From an uncultured Alphaproteobacteria bacterium (GTDB lineage Bacteria; Pseudomonadota; Alphaproteobacteria; Rs-D84), in assembly GCA_947646585.1 (NCBI GenBank), contig CANSHD010000001.1:184617-248616 (forward strand): a stretch of 64,000 nucleotides of DNA, read 5' to 3'. Of this stretch, positions 34,916 through 45,825 are shown one piece after another (the first letter of the stretch is position 1; each line of letters starts with the position of its first letter). The translations under genes were made by a program, and so were the position numbers. The notes under the pieces were generated by a model, which worked only from the letters and a program-made list of their open reading frames with translations, was not told where the DNA came from and made no database searches.

Positions 34916-35578
34916 CTACCATTCAATCGGCGTCATGCCATGCGCGACCAGATATTCATTCGCGCGTGAAAAATGATGATTTCCAAAAAATCCCCTGTGC
35001 GCAGACAGCGGCGACGGATGCACGGATTTTAATATTAAATTATTTTGCGGATTCACAAATTCCGCCTTGCGCTGGGCGTACGACCCCCACAGCATATATA
35101 CGACGTTGTCGCGCCCCGCAACCGTGCGGATAACAGCGTCCGTAAACTGCTCCCAGCCCTTGCCCACATGCGATGCGGCCCGGTGCGCCTGAACGGTCAA
35201 TGTTGCGTTTAACATTAAAACGCCCTGCTCTGCCCAGTGCGTCAAATCGCCGTGCGTCACGGACGGACGGCCCAAATCGTTTTCAATTTCCTTGTAAATA
35301 TTAACCAGCGACGGCGGCACGGGCGTCGGCGGCAAAACGGAAAAACACAGCCCGTGCGCCTGGCCCGGTTCGTGATACGGGTCCTGGCCAATCATAACGA
35401 CCTTTACCTTATCCAGCGGGCACAGATTGAACGCGTTAAAAATATTCGCAGGCGCCGGATAAATCTTTTTGCCGGACATGTATTCCGCGCGTACAAAATC
35501 GGTTAACTTGATAAAATAATCTTTATCAAATTCCGAGTTCAGCGCATCTTTCCAGGTCTGTTCAATTTTTACGTTCAT
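34916..35578 (-). CDS. ung: Uracil-DNA glycosylase
   Basis: A 220-residue family-1 UDG that excises uracil from DNA. The water-activating loop GQDPYHEPGQAHGLCFS is at about residues 62-78, LLNATLTVQ follows, and the minor-groove loop HPSPLSAHRGFFG ends the fold. The ATG at 35578 overlaps the stop of the upstream HhH-GPD glycosylase (ATGA), so the two repair glycosylases are translationally coupled. The frame is open further upstream, but the family start fits 35578. Confidence 0.96.
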   Translation of the reverse strand: MNVKIEQTWKDALNSEFDKDYFIKLTDFVRAEYMSGKKIYPAPANIFNAFNLCPLDKVKVVMIGQDPYHEPGQAHGLCFSVLPPTPVPPSLVNIYKEIENDLGRPSVTHGDLTHWAEQGVLMLNATLTVQAHRAASHVGKGWEQFTDAVIRTVAGRDNVVYMLWGSYAQRKAEFVNPQNNLILKSVHPSPLSAHRGFFGNHHFSRANEYLVAHGMTPIEW

Positions 35579-36222
35579 AGTTTTATTAACCCCTGCTGAG
35601 ATGCTTTCCACAGCACAACATCAATATATCCGCGTGGCAGTCCCGTCGCCGCACAAAGTGCCGCAAACATGTCGTCGCATGCGCGCCGCACATCCGCGTC
35701 CAGATTCCCGTTGTCTATTTTTTCCGCCAATCCTGCATCACCCGCAAACAGAACCCCCAAACGCTGAATCCAGATATCATATTTAACAACATCCTCGCCT
35801 AAATTTCGCGCCAGATGATTTGCCGTAATTTTCCCGATATGCGGCAGCTTTGCCAGATAGGCCAACCGCGCGTCGGTCGTTTCCAATTCATAATAGGCCC
35901 GGCATAAATCCGCCCGCCCCGTCCATATTTTGCAAATGGCGTTAATCTTGTTTTTATTTGCAAACAATCCCATCAGCGCGTCAAAGTCCGCGCCACTGGC
36001 CGCAATATGCGCCATGATTTTTGCATGAATTTTTTTTGCGGTCTTTTGTGAAAATCCGCCCGCCAGTATCACGTATGCACAGTTGTCCGCAAATTCGTCC
36101 GGCGTGCACACATGACGGCGCGACAGGTTTTCCTTTATCTCGTCAAAACTCTGCGCATCGGAATCCATTCCCATGGCGCGCAGCTGTCGGTCCAGCGCAA
36201 AAAACCAATCCGCCGTAAACAT
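35575..36222 (-). CDS. HhH-GPD superfamily DNA glycosylase
   Basis: A 215-residue helical protein with a helix-hairpin-helix (LPHIGKITANHLARNLG) followed by the catalytic-Asp segment VVKYDIWIQRLG, the diagnostic pair of the HhH-GPD superfamily (Nth, MutY, OGG and AlkA groups). I see no C-terminal iron-sulfur cysteines, so it is not Nth/MutY-like. The exact base specificity is unclear; an 8-oxoguanine or 3-methyladenine type enzyme is possible. It is coupled to ung by an ATGA overlap, giving a compact base-excision repair pair. Confidence 0.82.
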   Translation of the reverse strand: MFTADWFFALDRQLRAMGMDSDAQSFDEIKENLSRRHVCTPDEFADNCAYVILAGGFSQKTAKKIHAKIMAHIAASGADFDALMGLFANKNKINAICKIWTGRADLCRAYYELETTDARLAYLAKLPHIGKITANHLARNLGEDVVKYDIWIQRLGVLFAGDAGLAEKIDNGNLDADVRRACDDMFAALCAATGLPRGYIDVVLWKASQQGLIKL

Positions 36223-36225
36223 ACT

Positions 36226-36453
36226 TTAACCGTTTTGCTTTTTTTGCGCCAAGATGTCGGCCATTGTCACATTATTATTTTGCGGCGCGGGTGCCTGTTC
36301 GCTCAAGCGCTGGGCCGCCTTGTTGAACAGAGTTTTCTTTTTCATCGGCACCAATGTCCCGTCCGGCATCAGCAGCATTTTGCGGCCGTTGATAACAAGC
36401 ATCTCTTCTTCATGCACAGTTGTTTTTTTCTGTGTGTCGTTAACAGCGGACAT
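36226..36453 (-). CDS. Small hypothetical protein downstream of gyrB
   Basis: A 75-residue, charged, probably cytoplasmic protein with a hydrophobic beta-hairpin-like centre (EMLVINGRKMLLMPDGTLVPM). The start lies 17 bases after the gyrB stop and its stop three bases before the next gene, so it is in one transcript with gyrB and the glycosylases. No family recognised. Confidence 0.6.
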   Translation of the reverse strand: MSAVNDTQKKTTVHEEEMLVINGRKMLLMPDGTLVPMKKKTLFNKAAQRLSEQAPAPQNNNVTMADILAQKKQNG

Positions 36454-36469
36454 TGGCCCCCCCTTTTAC

Positions 36470-38869
<2,400 letters not shown>

Positions 38870-38946
38870 TTAAATTCCTTTCTTTTTTCTATGAAAACCA
38901 TAGCAATTTCTGGTATACTTATCAAGAAAAAAGGGGATAAATTGCC

Positions 38947-39516
38947 ATGAAGTTCAAACTGCTATATTTTGGAGAAATTTTAATCAACCCAAAGAAACGT
39001 GCCCAGCATATTTCGGACATTCGCATGCAGTTTCACCCTCAGTTGAAAAGACTGGTCGAGCATCAGCCCTGGAACAACATGACCAAGTTCATGATGCCCG
39101 GCGCCACCAAAAGCCCCATTACCACGCGCCATATCGGCGGCATCGACTGGAACCCGATTATTACGCCAAATTTGAAACTAATTGCGGAACTGGATATCCA
39201 GATGATGCACCCGGACATTGTCGGCATGACGCGCAGTGACATCGATAACCGCATCAAGACACTGTTCGACGGCCTGCGTGCGCCGCAAAACGAACACGAA
39301 ATCGGTGCAAACACGCCGCGCAATATCGGCCCGATTTACACATTGCTGGACGACGACCATTTGATAACCAAATTGTCGGTAAATACCAGCCATTTGCTGT
39401 CCACCGACATGTTCTGCCCGGACATACCGCGCACGCCGGACACCATATTTATGTGGATTGACGTAAATGTCCGCGTGGTAGAGGGGACACTGGAAAACCT
39501 GCCGTTTATGGTTTAA
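38947..39516 (+). CDS. RusA-like Holliday junction resolvase family protein
   Basis: A 189-residue soluble protein. MTRSDIDNRIKTLFDGLR and the later LLDDDHLITKLSV match the two acidic blocks of RusA-fold resolvases (the DxDN-K segment and the DD-x-x-I segment), with the intervening length expected. RusA proteins are usually phage- or prophage-encoded and cut four-way DNA junctions. Here it is a lone gene divergent from gyrB. RuvC is also present in the window, so this would be a second resolvase. The assignment rests on these two blocks only. Confidence 0.55.
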   Translation: MKFKLLYFGEILINPKKRAQHISDIRMQFHPQLKRLVEHQPWNNMTKFMMPGATKSPITTRHIGGIDWNPIITPNLKLIAELDIQMMHPDIVGMTRSDIDNRIKTLFDGLRAPQNEHEIGANTPRNIGPIYTLLDDDHLITKLSVNTSHLLSTDMFCPDIPRTPDTIFMWIDVNVRVVEGTLENLPFMV

Positions 39517-39592
39517 GCGTCATTCGTGATTCGATACTCGACATTCGAATATCGAATTACGAATTTCGAATTTCGAATCTCGAATCTCGAAT
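39517..39592. repeat. ATTCGAA-type repeat at convergent gene ends, copy 2
   Basis: Degenerate ATTCGAA units (about eight) forming an imperfect hairpin between the convergent RusA-like and PLD-like genes. The same sequence type and the same position relative to genes as 34841-34913. Confidence 0.7.
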
Positions 39593-40101
39593 CACCCCCC
39601 ACCGTACAATCCCCACAGATATTCAAAACGCCTGGAATATTTCGGGCCAAATATATTTAAAAATATACAGTTTTCACTGTTATATTTCGTAGCGCCCTGT
39701 GTCCAATTATAAGAACCCGTCACAATGCGCGCATTATCAAACACGGCAAACTTGTTATGCTCTATTTTATGCCCCCTGTGCCGGCGTAGCGGAATGCCCC
39801 CGGCCTCTAAATCCGCCACCACAGAATACCGGCTGCCGGCCATTGTGCGGTCTGTTATAATCCGAATACGGGCGCCACGTTTATGCGCGGCAAAAATTGA
39901 ATTTGCAATCTTTTGATTTGTAATCGAATAAACGGCAATATCGATTTTTTTTGCCCGCTCTATTTCCCGAATAATGTTATTTTCGCAATCGGTCCCCGGC
40001 GTAAAATATACATTTCCCGACAATGCGGTAAAATATCGCCCTGCAATAAACGCAATAACAATAAATACGAAAATAAAAAAAATCCCAATTCTGCCTTTCA
40101 T
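39592..40101 (-). CDS. Membrane-anchored PLD-family (Nuc-like) protein
   Basis: A 169-residue phospholipase-D superfamily member with one HKD motif (HNKFAVFD, His-x-Lys-x4-Asp) followed by GSYNWTQGA, the Nuc/endonuclease subgroup that works as a dimer. Residues about 5-23 are a hydrophobic anchor or signal peptide, so the domain is probably periplasmic. It fits a non-specific nuclease such as those near conjugation systems. The structured leader element C ends only about 12 bases upstream of the start. Confidence 0.8.
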   Translation of the reverse strand: MKGRIGIFFIFVFIVIAFIAGRYFTALSGNVYFTPGTDCENNIIREIERAKKIDIAVYSITNQKIANSIFAAHKRGARIRIITDRTMAGSRYSVVADLEAGGIPLRRHRGHKIEHNKFAVFDNARIVTGSYNWTQGATKYNSENCIFLNIFGPKYSRRFEYLWGLYGGG

Positions 40102-40112
40102 TCAACACCAAA

Positions 40113-40294
40113 CAAAAGACCGCAGAAAAATGCGGTCGGGATGTTGATCGATTCACACACTGAACCCCGCGCTTTTGGGCAAGCCCTGTTATATGGCAAC
40201 GGCATCCCGACCAAATCGGGACACTAAAAAGTTTTTGTGTATGGGCGATCAAGCCCGTTTTCACAATTTAATGTCTTGTACGGTTGCCCGTACA
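40113..40294 (-). ncRNA. Structured leader/sRNA element C
   Basis: It has the best promoter of the family: TTGATT (40329-40324), a 17-base spacer, TATAAT (40306-40301). Hairpins GTACGG/CCGTAC and GGGC/GCCC are followed by the closing helix GGTCGGGATG / CATCCCGACC and the terminator GACCGCA / TGCGGTC with TTTT. The next gene is the PLD-like nuclease. Confidence 0.72.
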
Positions 40295-40397
40295 TTGACA
40301 ATTATACCATATTTTATGCAAAAAATCAAGAATTGGGTTTTATTGGGCGCCCCGGTACAATTTTTTGTTTAAGAAGACGCAAAACCGGGGCATAAAC

Positions 40398-40575
40398 AAA
40401 AAGACCGCCAAACATATAGGGCGGTTGGAGGGTGGAAATCATGCAAAAATTCATGCCCGGCCTATTCTTTGTATTCAACCGGTCTCCAACCCGCGTTGGG
40501 TGGAGCATTTAACGCCTGCGCAGGCGATTTTTGACGCGAGATTTCCACGCTCGCATAACAGGAAGCCCTATTATG
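40398..40575 (-). ncRNA. Structured leader/sRNA element D (no adjacent gene)
   Basis: Minus strand; the -10 box is TATAAT (40587-40582). Hairpins GCGAG/CTCGC and CGCCTG/CAGGCG precede the closing helix GGTTGGAG / CTCCAACC and the terminator ACCGCC / GGCGGT plus T-run. No coding sequence follows before element C begins, so this copy is a free-standing RNA or its gene has been lost. Confidence 0.68.
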
Positions 40576-40626
40576 ATGGGAATTATATCCTATTTCGATT
40601 ATTATTTCCAGAAATTTGAATTTCCA

Positions 40627-41697
40627 TTATGACAATGCGGCCGTTATCTGGTCCTGCATCTGGAACGTCCCCAGAACAACCCACGCAATTATCGCCGACA
40701 CCAGAATTATGCCGATACTGTTCAGCGTGCTGGATATCGCCTCCATACGGCGCACGGACTGGTCCAGATAATCGTTCGCCACGCGCGACAGATTCTGGTC
40801 AAACCCGTTCATATCGGCATATATCGCCAAATCGCCGATAATTTCATCATTCGGGAAATCGAGACCCGTATTTGCCAGCGCAACACCCAAATTGTCACCG
40901 TTTGCAATATACCGCAGCGCCGCCGAGAGTCGCGCACGCAGATATCTGTTCCCATTGTCGGCCAGCATTCGCATCGCGTCCGGCACGGTCATTCCCGCCG
41001 CAACCATCGCCGACAGGGACATTAACCACGACACAGACACGCGTATCTTGTAAACGTTCCACGGCGGCAGTTTGTCCGCCACCGCGCGCGCACGCCCGGC
41101 CCAGTTCGGCAGGCTTATCCATATAACGCCGACAATCGCGGCCGCGGCCATAACGACAACAAACCAGTATTTATACGCGGCCTGACTTAACCATATCAAT
41201 GATGCCGCCGCGCCACGCCATATGACGCCGTCGCCCGCCGCCTCGGCCAGGGGGGGAACCAGATACAGCCCTACCATTATTATTATCCCGAACGTCAGCG
41301 CGAACAGAAACAGCGGATACGCAACCGCCGACGCCATCGCCCGCGAAATACGCCCCGACCCCTCTACCACGCGGCCGACATTGTCCAGCGCCACCGCCAG
41401 ATTTGAAATATTCCCAGATGTCAACAACAGCGTTTCTTCCGCCGGAACCCAGCCGCGCGTCGCCTCTGAAAAGCTCATACCGCGTTCCAGATTCTTTTGC
41501 CATTCGCGCATTACGATTGCGAACGGCTCGCCCGGCTTTTTACCGCCGCGCGATTCAATCATTTCTATCCGCCCCAGCGCATTCATCAACGTAAAATCAT
41601 TGCGCAACAGCGACGCCAGTTTCCGGCATGTCGCCATACGCTTGGACGTATTGGTCCGAAAGACAAACTTTGCATACAGCTTTTCAAGGCGTTCCAT
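40627..41697 (-). CDS. pilR: Type IVb pilus inner-membrane platform protein, PilR-like
   Basis: A 356-residue T2SF/GspF-domain protein with two T2SF repeats (residues about 20-145 and 235-350). Membrane segments lie near 125-150, 180-205 and at the C-terminus (IILVSAIIAWVVLGTFQM). It forms the platform that the pilus ATPase turns. The ATG at 41697 overlaps the pilQ stop (TGATG). Domain arrangement and partners PilO, PilP and PilQ fit the R64/thin-pilus subclass rather than PilC of type IVa pili. No pilin gene follows in the window. Confidence 0.85.
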   Translation of the reverse strand: MERLEKLYAKFVFRTNTSKRMATCRKLASLLRNDFTLMNALGRIEMIESRGGKKPGEPFAIVMREWQKNLERGMSFSEATRGWVPAEETLLLTSGNISNLAVALDNVGRVVEGSGRISRAMASAVAYPLFLFALTFGIIIMVGLYLVPPLAEAAGDGVIWRGAAASLIWLSQAAYKYWFVVVMAAAAIVGVIWISLPNWAGRARAVADKLPPWNVYKIRVSVSWLMSLSAMVAAGMTVPDAMRMLADNGNRYLRARLSAALRYIANGDNLGVALANTGLDFPNDEIIGDLAIYADMNGFDQNLSRVANDYLDQSVRRMEAISSTLNSIGIILVSAIIAWVVLGTFQMQDQITAALS

Positions 41698-43325
41698 CAA
41701 TATACCCCCGGCCGGTCAAGCAACCCGACCCAGCGTTCCAGTTCATCAACGCCGATAATCCCCTGCAGCATCAATGAAATCGCGGCCTCTTTCAATGTGC
41801 GCCCGTCCATGTTTTCCAGCCAGTACCGCACCGCGCCGTCCGTATCCCCCGACAGGGCCAGATTCAAGAACTCGCTGTTTGTAATAATAATCTCGCCCGC
41901 CTTGATACGCCCCAGCGTCCCGCTGCGCCCGCATTTTTCACAACCCGCACCGCGGATATATACCTGCCTCAATCCCAATTCCCCAAACGCGTCCAGCACG
42001 CGGCGATATGCCGGGTGCTCCGGGTGGTTTGCCAGCGGCTCGCGACAATCCGGGCACAGCTTTTTAAACAAGCGCATGGATATTAACCCGCGCATCATTG
42101 TTTCTTCTTTTAGCTTAAACGCCTCTACCCCCATGTCCAGCAATCGGGTCAGCGCCGCCATCGCCGAATTCGCATGCAGCGTCGTCCAAACATTATGCCC
42201 CGACAGCGCGCCCTTTACCGTTAACTGCGCCGCAGACAACGTGCGGATTTCGCCGACCATCAATGTGTCCGGGTCACTGCGCAACGCCGCGGCCAGGGCC
42301 TCTGTAAATTTTTCTTCGCGCTGTTCCTCGTTCATGGCGTTGACAACCGGCATCTGGTGCGCGCCGAAAATCTTTTGCTCGGCCGGGTCTTCAACCGTAA
42401 TTAAATTGATTTCATAGCGCCGCTCTTTCAGCATCAGCGACATGTTCCGAACCAGCGTTGTGGATTTACCGGAACTGGTCGGCCCCGCCACAACAACCAG
42501 CCCCGTCGGGAACGAGCGCAGCTGCATTAACAGATTCTGTTCATATTCGCCAAATTCCTGGCCGGATTTAATCCCCTCGGACGGATTGTCGTACAGCAGT
42601 CGCATTACGACATACCGGCTACCGAACGCAATCGGGTTAAACTGCATACGTATCGCCAGGACGCCCGCCGGCAGATACAAATCCTTGGTCCCGCGCAGTG
42701 GCGTGCGGCCGTCTTTCTGGGCGGACTGATACTCGTTCTGGGCATAGTTCGCGTTTGATATGTCCGCCGACGCAAACGCCGCGCGAACAAACGATTCACC
42801 CCATCCGGAATTGTATTCCAGCACCGGCTGCATACTGCCGTCGATACGGAAATAAATCGTTGTCTGGTCCGCAACCTCTATATGAATGTCGGATACTTTC
42901 TGGGCGGCGGCCTTTGCCACGATATCGACAAAGTCCTTTTGCATCTGGTTGTCGTAATCCGCCCGGCCCCGGCCGTCACTGCCACGCCCTTCGTACGTTT
43001 TGTAAATGGTGGACAGCAGTCCCAAATCAGAATAAAACGGCGTCCGTGCCCTGCGACCGCGCCGCGCCAATAAATCAATAAACGCCAGCACGCGCCCGTC
43101 ATAACGGTGCGTGCGGGATATAATCAGCTCGCCCCCGGAAAAATACGCAATTAAACTCTGCGTATCCTTGGACAGTTCAAATTCACCGCCCGCCGCCGTC
43201 AACAACCGGTTTCCGTTGGAAAACAAATAATCGACCACGTCCTTGTTGGTGGAATTTTCCAGCCCCGCCGGTACCGACGGCGTTGACGAAAAAGGATTCA
43301 AAATCGTTTTATCCGATGTGGCCAT
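41697..43325 (-). CDS. pilQ: Type IVb pilus / secretion ATPase, PilQ-like
   Basis: A 542-residue member of the GspE/PilB hexameric ATPase superfamily powering pilus assembly. Walker A GPTSSGKST is at about residue 278, followed by the Asp box (ITVEDPAEQ), Walker B-like LMVGEIR and the His box LHANS. A four-Cys zinc module (CPDCREP then CEKCGRSG) is near residues 455-505. The N-terminal part is short and lacks the long N1 domain of PilB, as in R64 PilQ. It lies between pilP and pilR in the expected order. Confidence 0.87.
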   Translation of the reverse strand: MATSDKTILNPFSSTPSVPAGLENSTNKDVVDYLFSNGNRLLTAAGGEFELSKDTQSLIAYFSGGELIISRTHRYDGRVLAFIDLLARRGRRARTPFYSDLGLLSTIYKTYEGRGSDGRGRADYDNQMQKDFVDIVAKAAAQKVSDIHIEVADQTTIYFRIDGSMQPVLEYNSGWGESFVRAAFASADISNANYAQNEYQSAQKDGRTPLRGTKDLYLPAGVLAIRMQFNPIAFGSRYVVMRLLYDNPSEGIKSGQEFGEYEQNLLMQLRSFPTGLVVVAGPTSSGKSTTLVRNMSLMLKERRYEINLITVEDPAEQKIFGAHQMPVVNAMNEEQREEKFTEALAAALRSDPDTLMVGEIRTLSAAQLTVKGALSGHNVWTTLHANSAMAALTRLLDMGVEAFKLKEETMMRGLISMRLFKKLCPDCREPLANHPEHPAYRRVLDAFGELGLRQVYIRGAGCEKCGRSGTLGRIKAGEIIITNSEFLNLALSGDTDGAVRYWLENMDGRTLKEAAISLMLQGIIGVDELERWVGLLDRPGVY

Positions 43326-43338
43326 GCTTTTATGTCCA

Positions 43339-44001
43339 TTATTTTTTGTTTCCGCCGATGTTCAGCGTCTGGCTTTTCCCGTCCTTGACGAACACAACCC
43401 CGTCGTCCAGCGATATGGATTTCACGGAAAATCCGTCCAGAACCGAGCCCGCACGAATTCTTTTCGTCTGGCCGGTGTTCAAATCTTCAACCGTTGCCTG
43501 CAACTGGGCACCGGCGCCGATTACATTGATTAAGCGAAACACATCAGAAATAACAACGTCGTCATCGGACTCTTCCGCGCGCGCCGATGTGGAAACGGTC
43601 TTTTTCGGTGCGGCGGCAGCCTCGGCCAGAGATTCTTTTTCACGCTGCAGACGCGCGGCCTCCGCCTCCAGCTTTGCCTTTTCCGTCTCCAGCTCCTGCT
43701 GCTGCGCCTCGGCCCGGCCCGACAACGTGTCTATTTCCATATGCAGCTTTATCTTTTCCGCCGCCAGTCGGTCTAATTCCAAGTCCAGCTGTGCGCGTTC
43801 TTTTTCCAACTGCATTAAAACCTTTTCCTGTTCCAAATCCGTAATCTGCTGGAACAGACTGCCCTCGACCTTGTAATCGGCGACCGCCTCTGCACTGATT
43901 GTGTCCATTTCATCGTCCACGTCCGTGACGGCGGCGCGCGCCCCGCCAAACATGCACAGCATTGCAAAAACGGCAATCAGTCGAATTTTCTTATTTTGCA
44001 T
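43339..44001 (-). CDS. pilP: Type IVb pilus biogenesis protein, PilP-like
   Basis: A 220-residue periplasmic protein. A signal peptide (about residues 1-23, ending GGARA) is followed by a coiled-coil segment (about 45-130) and a C-terminal beta domain with GAGAQLQATV and KDGKSQTLNIGG, typical of R64 PilP. It is thought to link the inner-membrane complex to the secretin. Its first codons overlap the 3' end of pilO by 11 bases. Confidence 0.75.
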   Translation of the reverse strand: MQNKKIRLIAVFAMLCMFGGARAAVTDVDDEMDTISAEAVADYKVEGSLFQQITDLEQEKVLMQLEKERAQLDLELDRLAAEKIKLHMEIDTLSGRAEAQQQELETEKAKLEAEAARLQREKESLAEAAAAPKKTVSTSARAEESDDDVVISDVFRLINVIGAGAQLQATVEDLNTGQTKRIRAGSVLDGFSVKSISLDDGVVFVKDGKSQTLNIGGNKK

Positions 44002-45253
44002 AGATTATCACCTCATAGTTCCAAATGCGACGCGACACGTCCCATGCGCACCGGGTCATATAAACACCGCCGAAATCGGCGAATATTTCCATAAACTGGG
44101 CCGGCGTCAGTTTTGACGATGCGGCGATTTCAACAACATCAACAGACGCTGTTTCCACACCGTTTGTTACCGTGTCCGCAACAACGCCGATTTCTACATC
44201 CGCGTCCGTTGCCTGAAACAGGCTGTATACATCACGGACAATCGTGTCGGCGTCACGTTCGTCCTGGGACGAATGCGTCTCCAATTCCGGCAGGCGCGCC
44301 CGCACATTCAGTGAATTTTCAGATTCCTCGCGAACAAACGCGCCGGGCATCAGCGTGCCGGCCGTCTCATAAAATTGTGTAAGCGTTCCAAAACCGCGAC
44401 GCAGCGACGCGTTTGCATATTCCTCGCCGCATTCGGCCGACACCTGATTCCAGCCCTGAACAGGCTGCATCAAAAATCCGATTGCCTGATAGCACAAATT
44501 TGCACGCGCCGCGGGGTCGGGCAGATAATCGTACGGCATGCGCAACGGCTCGACCGGCGCCGCCTTTTCTATCTCGAACGCCTTGTCCAATTCTTTGTTT
44601 TTTTCTTCTATCTGACGCTTGTATTCGGCCGCCAGTTCGGGGTCTATTTTCGCCACCTGGGGACGCGGCGCCATCATTTGTGCAATCGGCGCACGGAACA
44701 TGTACAAAAATCCCAGCACAAACAGCGCGATTATCGCCGCCGACGTCATCAGCATTTTTGCACGCCCGATATGACGCAGCGCCACCGGCGCACGCCCCGT
44801 TATTATATCGGACAAATTGCGTTCCACCGCGCGCGGCATGGACCATGCACTGGGGGCGAACAATGCGGACCAATCAGGAATCGCCGCCAGACGCAGATAT
44901 TCCGCCCGCGCCGCCGCCTCTGAATCAAACAGACGGTCGTTTAAAATTATTCCGTTTCTAACCGCAACCAGATAGAACATACGTCCCGCCTGAAACACCC
45001 CCAGGAATGACGAATATTCCGTCATGGAATCCATAATTTCGGCGGCCGCACTATGCATTCCGCTGCGATGCCCCAGGCGTCGTCCGCCCAGGCCCACCAT
45101 CGCGCGGTAATCCACATACAGATTTAATTTTTTATCGATACTGCGTGCCAGACTGCGCGCATAATTGCGCGCGACAAAGCCGCTGGCCACAGGCTGCCAA
45201 AACAGACCGGCGGCATATTTCTTTCTGTCAACGGTTATTACTTGATTTATCAA
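43991..45253 (-). CDS. pilO: Type IVb pilus protein, PilO-like (TTG start)
   Basis: A 420-residue PilO2/PAP_PilO-type protein. The N-terminal cytoplasmic domain (about 1-180) is actin-fold-like, the membrane segment near 185-205 is AKMLMTSAAIIALFVLGFLY, a coiled coil follows (EYKRQIEEKNKELDKAFE), and there is a periplasmic C-terminal domain. The start is probably TTG at 45253, because GGGAGAGAG lies directly upstream; the longer open frame overlaps the lipoprotein gene. It is the first gene of the pilO-P-Q-R operon. Confidence 0.72.
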   Translation of the reverse strand: MINQVITVDRKKYAAGLFWQPVASGFVARNYARSLARSIDKKLNLYVDYRAMVGLGGRRLGHRSGMHSAAAEIMDSMTEYSSFLGVFQAGRMFYLVAVRNGIILNDRLFDSEAAARAEYLRLAAIPDWSALFAPSAWSMPRAVERNLSDIITGRAPVALRHIGRAKMLMTSAAIIALFVLGFLYMFRAPIAQMMAPRPQVAKIDPELAAEYKRQIEEKNKELDKAFEIEKAAPVEPLRMPYDYLPDPAARANLCYQAIGFLMQPVQGWNQVSAECGEEYANASLRRGFGTLTQFYETAGTLMPGAFVREESENSLNVRARLPELETHSSQDERDADTIVRDVYSLFQATDADVEIGVVADTVTNGVETASVDVVEIAASSKLTPAQFMEIFADFGGVYMTRCAWDVSRRIWNYEVIIYAK

Positions 45254-45317
45254 ACTCTCTCCCAAATGTCTTAGGTATGAATAATTATAACATAAAATTA
45301 CCAATCTTGGCAAACAC

Positions 45318-45356
45318 AGAATAAAAAATAACCCACCTAAAAAAGCGGGGTATTTT
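45318..45356 (-). terminator. Intrinsic terminator between lipoprotein gene and pilO
   Basis: On the minus strand ATACCCCGC, loop of T, GGTGGGTTAT with a T-run. It separates the upstream lpx/lipoprotein transcript from the pil operon. Confidence 0.65.
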
Positions 45357-45375
45357 TTTATCGCGATATAGGCCT

Positions 45376-45807
45376 TTATTGACACTGGCCGTATGCATTT
45401 GCGCCGCCACATGTTGTCGTGACAACATCGACCGGATATGCGACCGTCGCCGACCCGCCGTCGCGCGCGGTGCGGACACTGCGCGGATGCGGACAGTCAT
45501 AAACGTTCGCAACCAAAACAAAACTGCGTTCCGGCCCGAATATCACCCATTCGTTCGGACGTGTGCGCGAACTGGTTATCCAATATGCATTGCCCGGACG
45601 TGCCTGGTCCGCAATGCGGTTTTCCAGATACCGGCGCGCATCGTCGGCGTCATAGACGGAAACCTCCGACTCCAGCTTGTAAAGGAAAGTGCAACCAATC
45701 GGCTCCGCATCAAGCTGTGTCAAAAATTCGCTGCCGTTTTCATTTTTTATCATGCCGCCGCACGCGCACAGCGCCGTCAACGCAAAAAATCCAAAAATTT
45801 TCTTCAT
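45376..45807 (-). CDS. Small lipoprotein, possibly DUF4156-like
   Basis: A 143-residue lipoprotein with lipobox LCAC (Cys about residue 16). The mature domain (EPIGCTFLYKLESEV, then ARRYLENRIADQARPGNAYWI and a later VANVYDCP) has the Cys and AN-x-Y spacing of RcsF/DUF4156-type stress-sensing lipoproteins. The match is loose. It lies 18 bases downstream of lpxC, suggesting an envelope-related role. The ATG at 45807 is the start, with AAAGGA upstream. Confidence 0.6.
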   Translation of the reverse strand: MKKIFGFFALTALCACGGMIKNENGSEFLTQLDAEPIGCTFLYKLESEVSVYDADDARRYLENRIADQARPGNAYWITSSRTRPNEWVIFGPERSFVLVANVYDCPHPRSVRTARDGGSATVAYPVDVVTTTCGGANAYGQCQ

Positions 45808-45825
45808 CAAAAAATCCTTTTTGCT

